This document shows, one piece after another, positions 43,398 to 51,863 of a stretch of DNA of 64,000 nt (the stretch's first letter is position 1; each line of letters opens with the position of its first letter). This DNA is from Magnetococcales bacterium WMHbin3. GTDB lineage: Bacteria; Pseudomonadota; Magnetococcia; Magnetococcales; Magnetaquicoccaceae. The notes beneath the pieces are model-generated. The model was not told the DNA's origin. It saw only the letters and a list, made by a program, of their open reading frames with translations, and did not search any database. The stretch lies in the NCBI GenBank assembly GCA_002753185.1, contig PDZX01000005.1:54495-118494 (forward strand). Direction: 5' to 3'. A program made the translations under genes and the position numbers.

Positions 43398-45196
43398 TTA
43401 TGGGAGATGCCTTCATGAGCACCGGACAATGGATCATCACCATCGGCGAAGGGACCTGCGGCATCGCGGCCGGCGCCCCGGAGATCACCGACCTTCTGAA
43501 AAAACGGTTCCCAGAGGCCACGTTCAAGAGCGTCGGCTGCGTGGGCATGTGCCACCGCGAAGTCATGGTGGAAATCACCAATCCCACTGGCCATAAATAC
43601 CTGTGGGGCAACCTCACCAAAAAGAACCTGCCCAAGGTGGTGCAGTTCCATCGCGGCACCGGCGACCTGCCGGCGGCGCTGCTGATCCGCTCCAGCGAGG
43701 ACCCCAACGCCGAGGGCGGCAAGTATCTGGCCATGCAGACCCGCATCGCCCTGCGCAACGTCGGCCAGTTGAATCCCACCTCCCTGGAGCAGTATCGGGC
43801 ACGGGGCGGATATGCCGCCATCGAAAGGATTCTGCGTTCCGGCATGACCCCGGAAGCGGTCATCGAGGAGGTCAAGACCTCGAAAATCCGTGGCCGCGGC
43901 GGCGCGGGCTTCCCCACCGCCACCAAATGGGGCTTCGCGCGCAACGCACCCGGAGAAGTGAAATATCTGATCTGCAACGGCGACGAGGGTGACCCCGGCG
44001 CCTTCATGGACCGCTCCTTGCTGGAAGGGGATCCCCACAGCGTCCTGGAAGGGATGCTGATCGCCGCCTACGCCATCGGGGCCTCCAAGGGCTACGCCTA
44101 CATCCGCGCCGAATACCCGCTGGCGGTGCAGTTCTTCGGCAAGGCCATCGAGGACGCCCGCGCGGCGGGATTCCTGGGACACGGCATCCTGGGGACCGGC
44201 TTCGATTTCGACGTGCGCATCAAGGAAGGGGCCGGGGCCTTCGTCTGCGGCGAGGAGACCGCGCTGATGGCCTCCATCGAAGGCGAACGCGGCATGCCGC
44301 GCATCCGGCCACCGTTTCCGGCCATCAAGGGTCTGTTCGGCAAGCCCACCATCATCAACAACGTGGAAACCCTGGCCAACCTGGCCTGGATCATCAATAA
44401 CGGCGGCGCGGCCTACGCGGCCATCGGCACGCCGGCCAGCTCCGGGACCAAGGTGTTCGCCCTGGCTGGCGCCGTGGCCAGGGGCGGCCTGGTGGAGGTC
44501 CCCATGGGGGTGACCATCCGCCACGTCATCGAGGAGATCGGCGGTGGCTCGGCCTCCAACCGGCCCCTGAAAGCGGTGCAACTGGGCGGACCGAGCGGCG
44601 GCTGCATCCCGGAACGGCTCTTCGACACCCCCATCGAGTACGAGGCGATCAACGCCACCGGCGCGATCATGGGATCCGGCGGCATGGTGGTGACCGACTC
44701 CAAGTCCTGCATGGTGGACCTGGCGCGCTATTTTTTGGAGTTCACCCAGAACGAGTCGTGCGGCAAATGCACCTTCTGCCGCATCGGCACCCTGCGCATG
44801 AAGGAAATCCTCACCCGCATCTGCGACGGCGAGGGGACCATGGCCGACATCGAGACCCTGGAGGAGCTGGCCCCGCGCATCAAGACCGCCACCCTGTGCG
44901 GCCTGGGCCAGACCGCGCCCAACCCGGTGCTCACCACCCTGAAATACTTCCGCGACGAATATATCGCCCACGTTCAGGAGAAGCGGTGTCCCGGCGGGGT
45001 GTGCAAGGGACTGATCACCCACACCATCCAAAACGACAAGTGTACCGGCTGTTCGATCTGCCAACGCTACTGCCCGGTGAACGCCATCGCCGGCACCCTG
45101 AAGCAGCCCGACAGCTGGGTCATCGACCAGAAAATCTGCATCAACTGCGGCATGTGCGTGGAGGTTTGTAACCCCGACGCCATTCTCGCGGCCTGA
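43394..45196 (+). CDS. NuoF/HoxF-type FMN and Fe-S subunit with extra ferredoxin domains
   Basis: 600 aa. Start is 43394 (overlap with the upstream stop) or 43415 (better GGGAGA site). Thioredoxin-like N-terminus (GEGTCGIAAGA, VGCVGMCHREV), NADH/FMN-binding part (IRGRGGAGFPTATKW, CNGDEGDPGAFMDR), [4Fe-4S] site ESCGKCTFCRIGT, and a C-terminal 2x[4Fe-4S] ferredoxin domain (CTGCSICQRYCPVNAI and CINCGMCVEVCNPDAI). This is the HydB/HndC/StnB layout, found in electron-bifurcating enzymes rather than in plain complex I. Oxidises NADH or reduces NAD and exchanges electrons with ferredoxin. Confidence 0.9.
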   Translation: MIMGDAFMSTGQWIITIGEGTCGIAAGAPEITDLLKKRFPEATFKSVGCVGMCHREVMVEITNPTGHKYLWGNLTKKNLPKVVQFHRGTGDLPAALLIRSSEDPNAEGGKYLAMQTRIALRNVGQLNPTSLEQYRARGGYAAIERILRSGMTPEAVIEEVKTSKIRGRGGAGFPTATKWGFARNAPGEVKYLICNGDEGDPGAFMDRSLLEGDPHSVLEGMLIAAYAIGASKGYAYIRAEYPLAVQFFGKAIEDARAAGFLGHGILGTGFDFDVRIKEGAGAFVCGEETALMASIEGERGMPRIRPPFPAIKGLFGKPTIINNVETLANLAWIINNGGAAYAAIGTPASSGTKVFALAGAVARGGLVEVPMGVTIRHVIEEIGGGSASNRPLKAVQLGGPSGGCIPERLFDTPIEYEAINATGAIMGSGGMVVTDSKSCMVDLARYFLEFTQNESCGKCTFCRIGTLRMKEILTRICDGEGTMADIETLEELAPRIKTATLCGLGQTAPNPVLTTLKYFRDEYIAHVQEKRCPGGVCKGLITHTIQNDKCTGCSICQRYCPVNAIAGTLKQPDSWVIDQKICINCGMCVEVCNPDAILAA

Positions 45197-45212
45197 TCGA
45201 GGAGAGAGGCTC

Positions 45213-48158
45213 ATGAGCGACAAGATCTCCATCACCCTGAATGGCCGCGCAGTGGAAGTGCGCGCCGACGCCACCATCCGCGAGGCCGCCGAGGCCCAGG
45301 GGATTCACATACCGACCTTTTGTCACGACGACCGCCTGAAACCCTTCGCCTCGTGCTTTTTGTGCGTGGTGGAGGTGGAAAAGGCACGCGGCCTGCTGCC
45401 GGCCTGCGCCACCCGCGTGGCCCCCGGCATGGTGATCCGCACCGACAGCGAGGAGGTCAACAAGAGCCGGCGCATGGCGCTGGACCTGCTGCTCTCCGAC
45501 CACGCCGGGGACTGCATCGCCCCCTGCGAGGCGACCTGTCCGGCGGGGATCGACATTCAGGGCTACATCGCCCACATCGCCAACGGCGACTTCGATGCGG
45601 CGGTGCGGCTGATCAAGCAGCGCAACCCCCTGCCGGTAGTCTGCGGTCGCATCTGTCCCCACCCGTGCGAGTCCCAATGCCGGCGCGGACTGGTGGACGA
45701 ACCGGTGGCCATCAACCCGTTGAAGCGGTTCTCTTCAGAATACGATCTCTCCCATGGCCCGTTCGTGCCGCCGCCGGGCAATGCCACCGGCAAGCGGGTG
45801 GCCATCGTCGGCGGGGGTCCGGCGGGGTTGTCCGCCGCCCATTTCCTGCGCCAGGCCGGCCACGGGGTAGAGATCTTCGAGGCCCTGCCCGCCCTGGGCG
45901 GCATGGCCCGCTACGGCATTCCCCGCTTCCGCATGCCCTGGGACATCATGGACCGGGAGATCCGGGCCATTCTGGACCAGGGGGTGACGGTCCATTACAA
46001 CCAGAAGCTGGGGCGTGATTTCACCCTGAGCGATCTCAAGGCGCGGGGGTTCGAGGCGATTCTGCTGGCCATCGGCGCCCATCTGGCCAAACCGATGCGG
46101 GTGCCCAACGAACATGTCCCAGGGGTGATGGGTGGGGTGGATTTTCTGCGCAAGGTGGTGCTGGGCGAGCCGGTGGAGACCGGTCGGCGGGTGGCGGTGA
46201 TCGGCGGCGGCGACACGGCCATGGACTGCGCCCGCGTGGCGCGGCGTCTGGGCGCGGAGGTGACCCTGGTCTACCGGCGCAGCCAGAAGGAGATGCCCGC
46301 CCTGCCGGTGGAGCAGGAGGAGACCCACGAGGAGGGTGTCGAATTCCGCCTCCTGACCGCGCCGGTGGAGGTGCTGGTGGCCGATGGCCGGGCCAACGGG
46401 CTGCGGGTGGTCACCATGACGCTGGGCGAACCGGACGCCTCCGGACGCCGTCGTCCGGTGCCGTTGGAGGGCAGCGAGGAGGATCTGCCCTTCGATCTGA
46501 TCATCGCGGCCATCGGCCAGGATCCGGATCTGAGCTGCATCGAGGGGGAGGCGGAAAAACCGCAAACCACCCGCTGGCAGACCTTCGTCTATGACGAAAA
46601 AACCCAGACCACCAGCATTCCCGGTCTGTTCACCGCCGGGGACTGCGCCTTCGGGCCAGACATCCTGATCCGCGCCGTGGGCGAGGGACGCCGGGCCGCG
46701 CTGGCCATGGATCTCTATCTGCGCGGCGCCGAGGTGAAACTGACAAAACCCTACGCCATCTCCCGCGGACGGTTGCAGGACCTGGAAATGGCCGACTTCG
46801 CCCCCCGTTACGTCCACAAGAAGCGTGCCCTGGAAAGCACCCATCCGGCGACGCAGCGGTTGGCCGGGGACGGCTGGGCGCCCATCAACGTGGGTCTGGA
46901 CCAGGTGCGGGCCATGGCCGAGGCGACGCGCTGCATCGAATGCGGCTGCACGGCCCGTTTCGACTGCGACCTGCGCAACTACTCGACCCACTACGGGGCC
47001 ACCGAGCAACGGCTGGCGGGCAAGAAGCGCCAGTATCTCCCGGACAACCGTCATCCGCTGGTACGCATCGAATCGGACAAGTGCATCACCTGCGGCTCCT
47101 GCGTGCGGGTGTGCGCCGAGGTGCGCGACATCCATGCCCTGAGCTTCATCAATCGTGGTTTCGTCACCCGCGTGGGTCCGAACTTCGACGACCCGTTGCA
47201 GGAGACCGGCTGCGACGCCTGCGGCATGTGCATCGACCTTTGTCCCACCGGCACGCTCTCCAACAACTCCGGCAAGGAGGCCGGACCCTGGATCTGGGAC
47301 GCGGAGGAGACCACCTGCACCCGTTGCAGCCGTGGTTGCGGCCTGCGGGTGTATGTGGCCGAGGGCCGGGTGGTGAAGGTGAGTTCCATCGACGGCGACC
47401 CGGTCAATGGGGCGGTGATCTGCGCGGAGGGTCGTTTCTCCCATCGCCGGATGCGTCAGGCCAACCACAACGACGCCGACGCCATGGCCGGGGCGAGGTC
47501 GCTGCTTTCCGGGGCGCGGCAGCCGGCGGTGGTGGTGTCGGCGCGGCTTACGGTGGAGGAGACGTATGCTGCGGCGCGGCTGGCGCGGCAGTACAACGCC
47601 GGCTTTTATTTCACCAGTGGGGAGGCGGTGCAGCAACCCGCCAGGCCTTATGGAAAGATCCGGGGCGAGGCCAATATCGCCTTGTTGACCCGGTTGGGCG
47701 CGACCCCCTGGAAGGCCACGACTCCGGTGGATTGCCTGGTGGTGGTGAATGTACCGGTGGCGGTGGAGCAGAAGGCCAGGGTGATCGCCATCCATTCCGG
47801 CGAGCCGGTGGAACTGGCGGAGATCAATCTGGCCATGAGCGATTCTCTGCAAAGCGAGGGTGCCTTCCTGAACCGGGATGGGGCATTGACCATGTTGCGC
47901 AACGGGCTGCCGGACGCCAGCGAGCTGAACGGATATGCCGTGCTGGCGGCCTTGGCCGGGGAGACGGAAATGGCCACGTTGACCGCCTTGCGTCGCGAAC
48001 TGGCCGCCGAGGTGGCGGAGTTGGCCCCCTTGATGGCGCTGACGGTTGGCCGGGTGATTCCCACCGGGCTGGTTCCGCAGTTGGCCGCAGTGGCCGCCGA
48101 TAGCCGGGAGCTGGCCTTTGGCGCGTTCATGCGCGAATTGCAACTCCCGTGGAGCTGA
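45213..48158 (+). CDS. Chimeric GltD-like FAD/NAD(P) oxidoreductase with NuoG/formate-dehydrogenase-type Fe-S modules
   Basis: 981 aa. Order: [2Fe-2S] plant-ferredoxin domain (1-85; Cys37, Cys48, Cys51, Cys64), a His/Cys Fe-S segment (HAGDCIAPCEATCP), GltD-type Fe-S/FAD domain (~95-590; VAIVGGGPAGLSAAH, VAVIGGGDTAMD, GLFTAGDCAFGPD), 2x[4Fe-4S] (CITCGSCVRVC near 624; CDACGMCIDLC), a molybdopterin-oxidoreductase-type [4Fe-4S] motif (CTRCSRGCGLRV near 703), and a C-terminal region that resembles the NuoG/FdhF large domain but is short and lacks a visible catalytic Cys/Sec. GltD modules bind NADPH, so with the upstream subunits it would link NADH, ferredoxin and NADPH. Cytoplasmic. Confidence 0.87.
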   Translation: MSDKISITLNGRAVEVRADATIREAAEAQGIHIPTFCHDDRLKPFASCFLCVVEVEKARGLLPACATRVAPGMVIRTDSEEVNKSRRMALDLLLSDHAGDCIAPCEATCPAGIDIQGYIAHIANGDFDAAVRLIKQRNPLPVVCGRICPHPCESQCRRGLVDEPVAINPLKRFSSEYDLSHGPFVPPPGNATGKRVAIVGGGPAGLSAAHFLRQAGHGVEIFEALPALGGMARYGIPRFRMPWDIMDREIRAILDQGVTVHYNQKLGRDFTLSDLKARGFEAILLAIGAHLAKPMRVPNEHVPGVMGGVDFLRKVVLGEPVETGRRVAVIGGGDTAMDCARVARRLGAEVTLVYRRSQKEMPALPVEQEETHEEGVEFRLLTAPVEVLVADGRANGLRVVTMTLGEPDASGRRRPVPLEGSEEDLPFDLIIAAIGQDPDLSCIEGEAEKPQTTRWQTFVYDEKTQTTSIPGLFTAGDCAFGPDILIRAVGEGRRAALAMDLYLRGAEVKLTKPYAISRGRLQDLEMADFAPRYVHKKRALESTHPATQRLAGDGWAPINVGLDQVRAMAEATRCIECGCTARFDCDLRNYSTHYGATEQRLAGKKRQYLPDNRHPLVRIESDKCITCGSCVRVCAEVRDIHALSFINRGFVTRVGPNFDDPLQETGCDACGMCIDLCPTGTLSNNSGKEAGPWIWDAEETTCTRCSRGCGLRVYVAEGRVVKVSSIDGDPVNGAVICAEGRFSHRRMRQANHNDADAMAGARSLLSGARQPAVVVSARLTVEETYAAARLARQYNAGFYFTSGEAVQQPARPYGKIRGEANIALLTRLGATPWKATTPVDCLVVVNVPVAVEQKARVIAIHSGEPVELAEINLAMSDSLQSEGAFLNRDGALTMLRNGLPDASELNGYAVLAALAGETEMATLTALRRELAAEVAELAPLMALTVGRVIPTGLVPQLAAVAADSRELAFGAFMRELQLPWS

Positions 48159-48176
48159 TTGAGAGGAGACGAGATC

Positions 48177-48626
48177 ATGCACAGCTTTGAAGAGATCATT
48201 CAATTCGCCATCAACCACGAGGAGGAAGAGGCGGCCTTTTATCGCGAGATGGCGGCCCGCTCCAGGACCGCCGACCAGCGGGATATCATGGTGGCGCACG
48301 CCCGCGAGGAGGAGGAGCACAAGCGGCGCCTGGAGGCGATCCTGGCGATGGGCAGGTTGCCGTCGGGGGGCAAGCGGCGTTTTCCCGATCCGGACCTGAA
48401 GCTCGCCGATTACCTGGTGGCCGAGGAACGCGCCGACGGTTCGATCGGATACGAGGAGGCGTTGTTGTTGGCCGCCAAGCGGGAGAAGAAGGCGCAGCGG
48501 CTCTACCGGGAACTGGCCAGCCAGGTCACGGAAGAGGAGGCACGCACCGCGTTGCTGTTCCTGGCCGAGCAGGAGGGCAAGCACGCCAACGCCCTGGAAC
48601 GGGAGTATGACGACACTCAACCCTGA
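48177..48626 (+). CDS. Ferritin-like/rubrerythrin-type diiron protein
   Basis: 149 aa. Two ferritin-fold motif sets are visible: NHEEEEAAFYREMAA and HAREEEEHKRRLEAI in the first pair, KREKKAQRLYRELA and LAEQEGKHANALEREY in the second, giving the carboxylate/His ligands of a diiron site. The rubredoxin tail of classic rubrerythrin is missing. Likely reduces peroxide or stores iron, with electrons from the neighbouring complex. Start 48177 after GAGAGGAG. Confidence 0.87.
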   Translation: MHSFEEIIQFAINHEEEEAAFYREMAARSRTADQRDIMVAHAREEEEHKRRLEAILAMGRLPSGGKRRFPDPDLKLADYLVAEERADGSIGYEEALLLAAKREKKAQRLYRELASQVTEEEARTALLFLAEQEGKHANALEREYDDTQP

Positions 48627-49593
48627 CTTGAACGTCATGCGTGCCCTGGTGTACGACCAGGGCCGCCTGACATTCGATTGTTTTGCACCAGTGCCAACTC
48701 CGCTGGCAGGGGAGGCGTTGATCGCTCCCTCCCTGATGGGGGTATGCGCCACGGATCAGGCGATCCTGAACGGGTATGGCGGGTTTCGTGGGGTTTTGGG
48801 TCATGAGTTCGTGGGCCGGGTGGTCGCGGCCCCCGGCCATCCGGAATGGCAGGGGCGCCGGGTGGTTGGGGAGATTTCTATCACCTGTCACGTCTGTCCT
48901 GCGTGCCGGCGCGGTGACTTTTCTCATTGTTTGCAGCGCACCGTTTTGGGAATCCGTGGCCGGGACGGAGTTTTTGCCCAATTTTTCACACTTCCCATCG
49001 CCAATCTGCATCCGGTTCCCGACGCTCTGCCCGACGAGGCGGCGTTGTTCACGGAACCCCTGGCCGCCGCTTTGGAAATCTTGCAGCAGGTACATATTCC
49101 CCCCGACGCGCGGGTGGCGGTGGTGGGGGATGGCAAGCTGGGGCTGCTGGTGGCGCAGGTGGTGGCCCTGACCGGTTGCGAGTTGCTGGTGATCGGTCGT
49201 CATCCGGAGAAGTGGCGGGTTTTGCAGTCGCGCGGCATTCCGGTGGTGACCACTCCTCAGGCCGAGGGGGAGTGGGATGTGGTGGTGGAGTGTTCCGGTT
49301 CCCCGTCCGGTTTTGCCCTGGCCCGGCGTCTGGTGCGCCCCCGTGGCCGGATCGTGCTCAAGAGCGCATTGTTGTCCCCCCTGCCCCTGGATCTCGCCGG
49401 GTTGACCGTGGATGAGATCACCTTGACCGGTTCCCGTTGTGGTCCCTTTCCCGCCGCGTTGCGTTTGTTGGAAAGAAAACTGGTGGCCGTGACCCCGCTG
49501 CTGACGGCGATTTATCCACTGGAGCAGGGAGTGGAGGCGCTCCGGCAGCAGGTTTCCGGGGCATCGGTCATCAAGATTGCCTTGCGGCCTTGA
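48607..49593 (+). CDS. Zinc-dependent medium-chain alcohol dehydrogenase
   Basis: 328 aa (ATG at 48607; 48637 is an alternative). Catalytic zinc ligands Cys in GVCATDQ and His-Glu in GHEFVG; structural-zinc cysteines in CHVCPACRRGDFSHC; Rossmann motif VAVVGDGKLGLL. Substrate is unknown; the family oxidises sugars, alcohols or amino-acid derivatives with NAD(P). Overlaps the ferritin-like gene by 20 bases, so it is the tail of the redox operon. Confidence 0.88.
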   Translation: MTTLNPDLNVMRALVYDQGRLTFDCFAPVPTPLAGEALIAPSLMGVCATDQAILNGYGGFRGVLGHEFVGRVVAAPGHPEWQGRRVVGEISITCHVCPACRRGDFSHCLQRTVLGIRGRDGVFAQFFTLPIANLHPVPDALPDEAALFTEPLAAALEILQQVHIPPDARVAVVGDGKLGLLVAQVVALTGCELLVIGRHPEKWRVLQSRGIPVVTTPQAEGEWDVVVECSGSPSGFALARRLVRPRGRIVLKSALLSPLPLDLAGLTVDEITLTGSRCGPFPAALRLLERKLVAVTPLLTAIYPLEQGVEALRQQVSGASVIKIALRP

Positions 49594-49596
49594 TTC

Positions 49597-49881
49597 TCAC
49601 ACCGGCACGGCATGGAGTTTGATGCCCAGTGCCCGGATCACCTTCATGACGGTTGCGAAGCGGGGTTGCGCGCCAGGGGTCAAGGCCTTGTACAGGCTTT
49701 CCCGGCCCAATCCTGTGCTTTGGGCAATTTTGCTCATGCCGCGCGCCTTGACGATATGACCGAGGGCGCTCATCAACTCTTCCGTGTCGCCGTCTGCCAG
49801 AACTTGAGAAATATATTCTGCGATCATCTCTTCGTTGTCGAGATAGGCGGCTGGATCGAAATCGGAGATAGTGGTGTTCAT
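49597..49881 (-). CDS. Addiction-module antitoxin (HigA/Xre-type)
   Basis: 94 aa, start overlapping the upstream toxin stop (ATGA). Helix-turn-helix core SALGHIVKARGMSKIAQSTGLGRESLYKAL followed by the usual PRFATVMKVIRALGIKL. Neutralises the toxin and represses the pair. Convergent with the alcohol dehydrogenase gene, three bases apart. Confidence 0.88.
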   Translation of the reverse strand: MNTTISDFDPAAYLDNEEMIAEYISQVLADGDTEELMSALGHIVKARGMSKIAQSTGLGRESLYKALTPGAQPRFATVMKVIRALGIKLHAVPV

Positions 49882-50174
49882 GATGCCAGTTCCCTTGCCA
49901 ATTGATGCGCCAGCTTGATATCCCGTGTCTGGCTGGATTTGTCGCCACCGCACAAGATCAAAATCAGAATCTGCCCGCGTCTGACAAAATAAATCCGGTA
50001 GCCAGGTCCGATATCGATGCGCATTTCCAACACCGATTCGCTGGCTGATTTTACATCTCCAAGATTGCCTCGCATCGCCTGAGCCAAGCGACGCACTATC
50101 GCCGCCTTGGCGCGCAAGTCCCGCAGCCCGGCAAGCCATTCCGCAAAGATGCTGGTTTGTTGAATGGTATACAT
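49878..50174 (-). CDS. RelE/ParE-superfamily addiction-module toxin
   Basis: 98 aa. Start at 50174. RelE fold features: EWLAGLRDLRAKAAIVRRL, VLEMRIDIGPGYRIYFVRRG and ILLCGGDK-like LILILCGGDKSSQTRDI. By family knowledge an mRNA-cleaving toxin. The toxin gene is upstream of its antitoxin, the order seen in higBA-type and killer/antidote modules. Confidence 0.88.
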   Translation of the reverse strand: MYTIQQTSIFAEWLAGLRDLRAKAAIVRRLAQAMRGNLGDVKSASESVLEMRIDIGPGYRIYFVRRGQILILILCGGDKSSQTRDIKLAHQLARELAS

Positions 50175-50184
50175 GGCATATAGT

Positions 50185-50200
50185 GTATCAGATTGGATAC
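50185..50200 (-). promoter_or_regulatory. Palindromic operator upstream of the toxin-antitoxin pair
   Basis: GTATC (50185-50189) and GATAC (50196-50200) form an inverted repeat with a six-base centre, 11 bases before the toxin start, within an AT-rich segment fit for a promoter. The antitoxin would bind it for autoregulation. Confidence 0.5.
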
Positions 50201-50321
50201 AACAAAGCAATACCCTGTCTTTATTTTTGTCGCATGAACGCCCCCCTCTTGCCATTATGAAAAGTATAGGCTATCTTGATTATTCAAATCAATCATCAGG
50301 CCAGGGTAGAGTCGAGCGAAG

Positions 50322-50567
50322 ATGCGGACGACAATTGCCCAGGACCATCTCAAGACCGGTCGCTTTGCGGACAAGCGACAAGAACTGCTGATTCTGGGAC
50401 GCAAAATTTCGAACATCAAATTTTACCACTCATCCATCCGATAACTCATTGACCGCGTGACGAAATTTCAGGATGAAATCAATCAAACTCCTTGCGAACT
50501 TGCAGACCGACTGTGGGTGAAAGATTCTCTGGATCCCGAAGTTGAAAAACTACGCATCCCAAAATAG
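50322..50567 (+). pseudogene. Interrupted ORF, possible decayed gene
   Basis: An ATG at 50322 reads 40 codons (MRTTIAQDHLKTGRFADKR...) to TAA at 50442-50444, and the same frame then continues open to TAG at 50565-50567 (LIDRVTKFQDEINQTPCELADRLW...). The continuity in frame suggests one gene with a nonsense change. I do not recognise the family. The rest of 50201-50643 shows nothing I can assign. Confidence 0.35.
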
Positions 50568-50643
50568 GTACGGTTTATCCCATACCCACCTCCGAACCCA
50601 CGGCGACGGAGGCGGCCAGCCAGAATCAAACGGCTGGTGTCGT

Positions 50644-51048
50644 CTATAAAAACACGTCTGCATGCACCCGAAATCGACGCGCCAACCGTTTGGCGATCTC
50701 TTTGCTAATGGAACGATGGCCGCTCAAAATGTCGGAGATTCGGCTTTGCGGCGCGCACTCCTTCAGGTCGCCCTGCTTGAGGCCGTGCTGCTCCATCAGC
50801 AAGCGCAACACCTCGCGCGGTTCGGCCTTGGGAATGGGGCAATGTTCATCCTCGTAGCACTGCACCTGATCGGAGAGCAAATCCAGCCAGTCGGCCAACG
50901 GATGCGCTTCATCGTCACCGGTCACGGTGAGCAGTGAATCGATCATGGCGCGCGCATGCTCATACTCCTGACGGGTGTGAATCGAAGTCACCCCCACGAG
51001 TGGCTTGAAGGGCATCCAGAGTTGCAGGATGGCGTTGGGTTCAGGCAT
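50644..51048 (-). CDS. Orphan HigA-like antitoxin/transcription regulator
   Basis: 134 aa; N-terminal part typical of HigA of the larger type (EYEHARAMIDSLL, HPLADWLDLLSDQVQCYEDEH), then an Xre helix-turn-helix (VLRLLMEQHGLKQGDLKECAPQSRISDILSGHRSISKEIAKRLA). No HigB toxin is encoded next to it; instead msrA lies four bases upstream on the same strand. Either the toxin has been lost or it regulates msrA. Confidence 0.87.
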   Translation of the reverse strand: MPEPNAILQLWMPFKPLVGVTSIHTRQEYEHARAMIDSLLTVTGDDEAHPLADWLDLLSDQVQCYEDEHCPIPKAEPREVLRLLMEQHGLKQGDLKECAPQSRISDILSGHRSISKEIAKRLARRFRVHADVFL

Positions 51049-51051
51049 TTG

Positions 51052-51594
51052 TCAATCGTTATACAACTCGGCCAGGCGCGCATCCCGCCCGCTGCCCGCG
51101 CGATACATGCCATAGCGCAAGGGATTCTTTCGATAGTAATCCTGATGATACTCCTCGGCAGGCCAAAAACGGTCCAACGGCACGATCTCCGTCACCACCG
51201 CCTCGGCAAACGGCTTGACCCGGTTCAACTCCGCCAACGACGCCTCGGCCAGCCGCTTCTGCTCCTCGTCCTCGTAAAAGATGACCGTCCGATACTGGCT
51301 GCCCACATCGCAGAATTGCCGGTCCCGCGTGGTCGGGTCGATGTTTTTCCAGAAAACCTCCAAAAGCTTCCGGTAGTCGATCCGCAACGGGTCATATTCC
51401 ACCCGCACCACCTCGGCATGCCCGGTCGCCCCGGAACAGACCGCCTCGTAACCCGGATTCGCCACCCGCCCCCCGGCATAGCCCACCGTGGTGGACAAGA
51501 CCCCCTCCAACACATCGAACGGATGCTCCATGCACCAGAAACACCCCCCCGCGAAAGTCGCTCCACGCAGTACCCCCAAGCCCACTTGCTCCAT
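51052..51594 (-). CDS. msrA: Peptide methionine sulfoxide reductase MsrA
   Basis: 180 aa with the GCFWC active site (catalytic Cys18), GYAGG, GHAEVVRVEYDP and the final HQDYY. Reduces S-methionine sulfoxide in proteins with thioredoxin. No signal peptide, so cytoplasmic. Co-directional with the HigA-like gene, four bases apart. Confidence 0.94.
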   Translation of the reverse strand: MEQVGLGVLRGATFAGGCFWCMEHPFDVLEGVLSTTVGYAGGRVANPGYEAVCSGATGHAEVVRVEYDPLRIDYRKLLEVFWKNIDPTTRDRQFCDVGSQYRTVIFYEDEEQKRLAEASLAELNRVKPFAEAVVTEIVPLDRFWPAEEYHQDYYRKNPLRYGMYRAGSGRDARLAELYND

Positions 51595-51863
51595 TGCGCC
51601 TCCGTATCGTCAAAAGGTCAGCTGAAACATCCCTTAATAAAAAAACCGTTTTCACACCATTTTTTCCTTGCCCACCAAAAAAAATCGATGGATTCTATAG
51701 CCAGATAATCCGGCTTTATCAGGAAACGGCCGGGAATCCATGGCTCAAACGCCGTGAGGATGGGGTCGGAACCGCACAGCCGGTTCGAGTCGCCCATCGT
51801 TCCCCAAGCACCAGGTGGCGCGGGGGGAGGATTCTGAAGTTTCCACCTTTAATGGAGTTGAAG

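Noticed and set aside
45213..48158. Catalytic formate dehydrogenase alpha subunit
   Set aside because: The molybdopterin-type [4Fe-4S] motif is present but the catalytic Cys/Sec region and full cofactor domain are not, and a GltD module occupies the middle.
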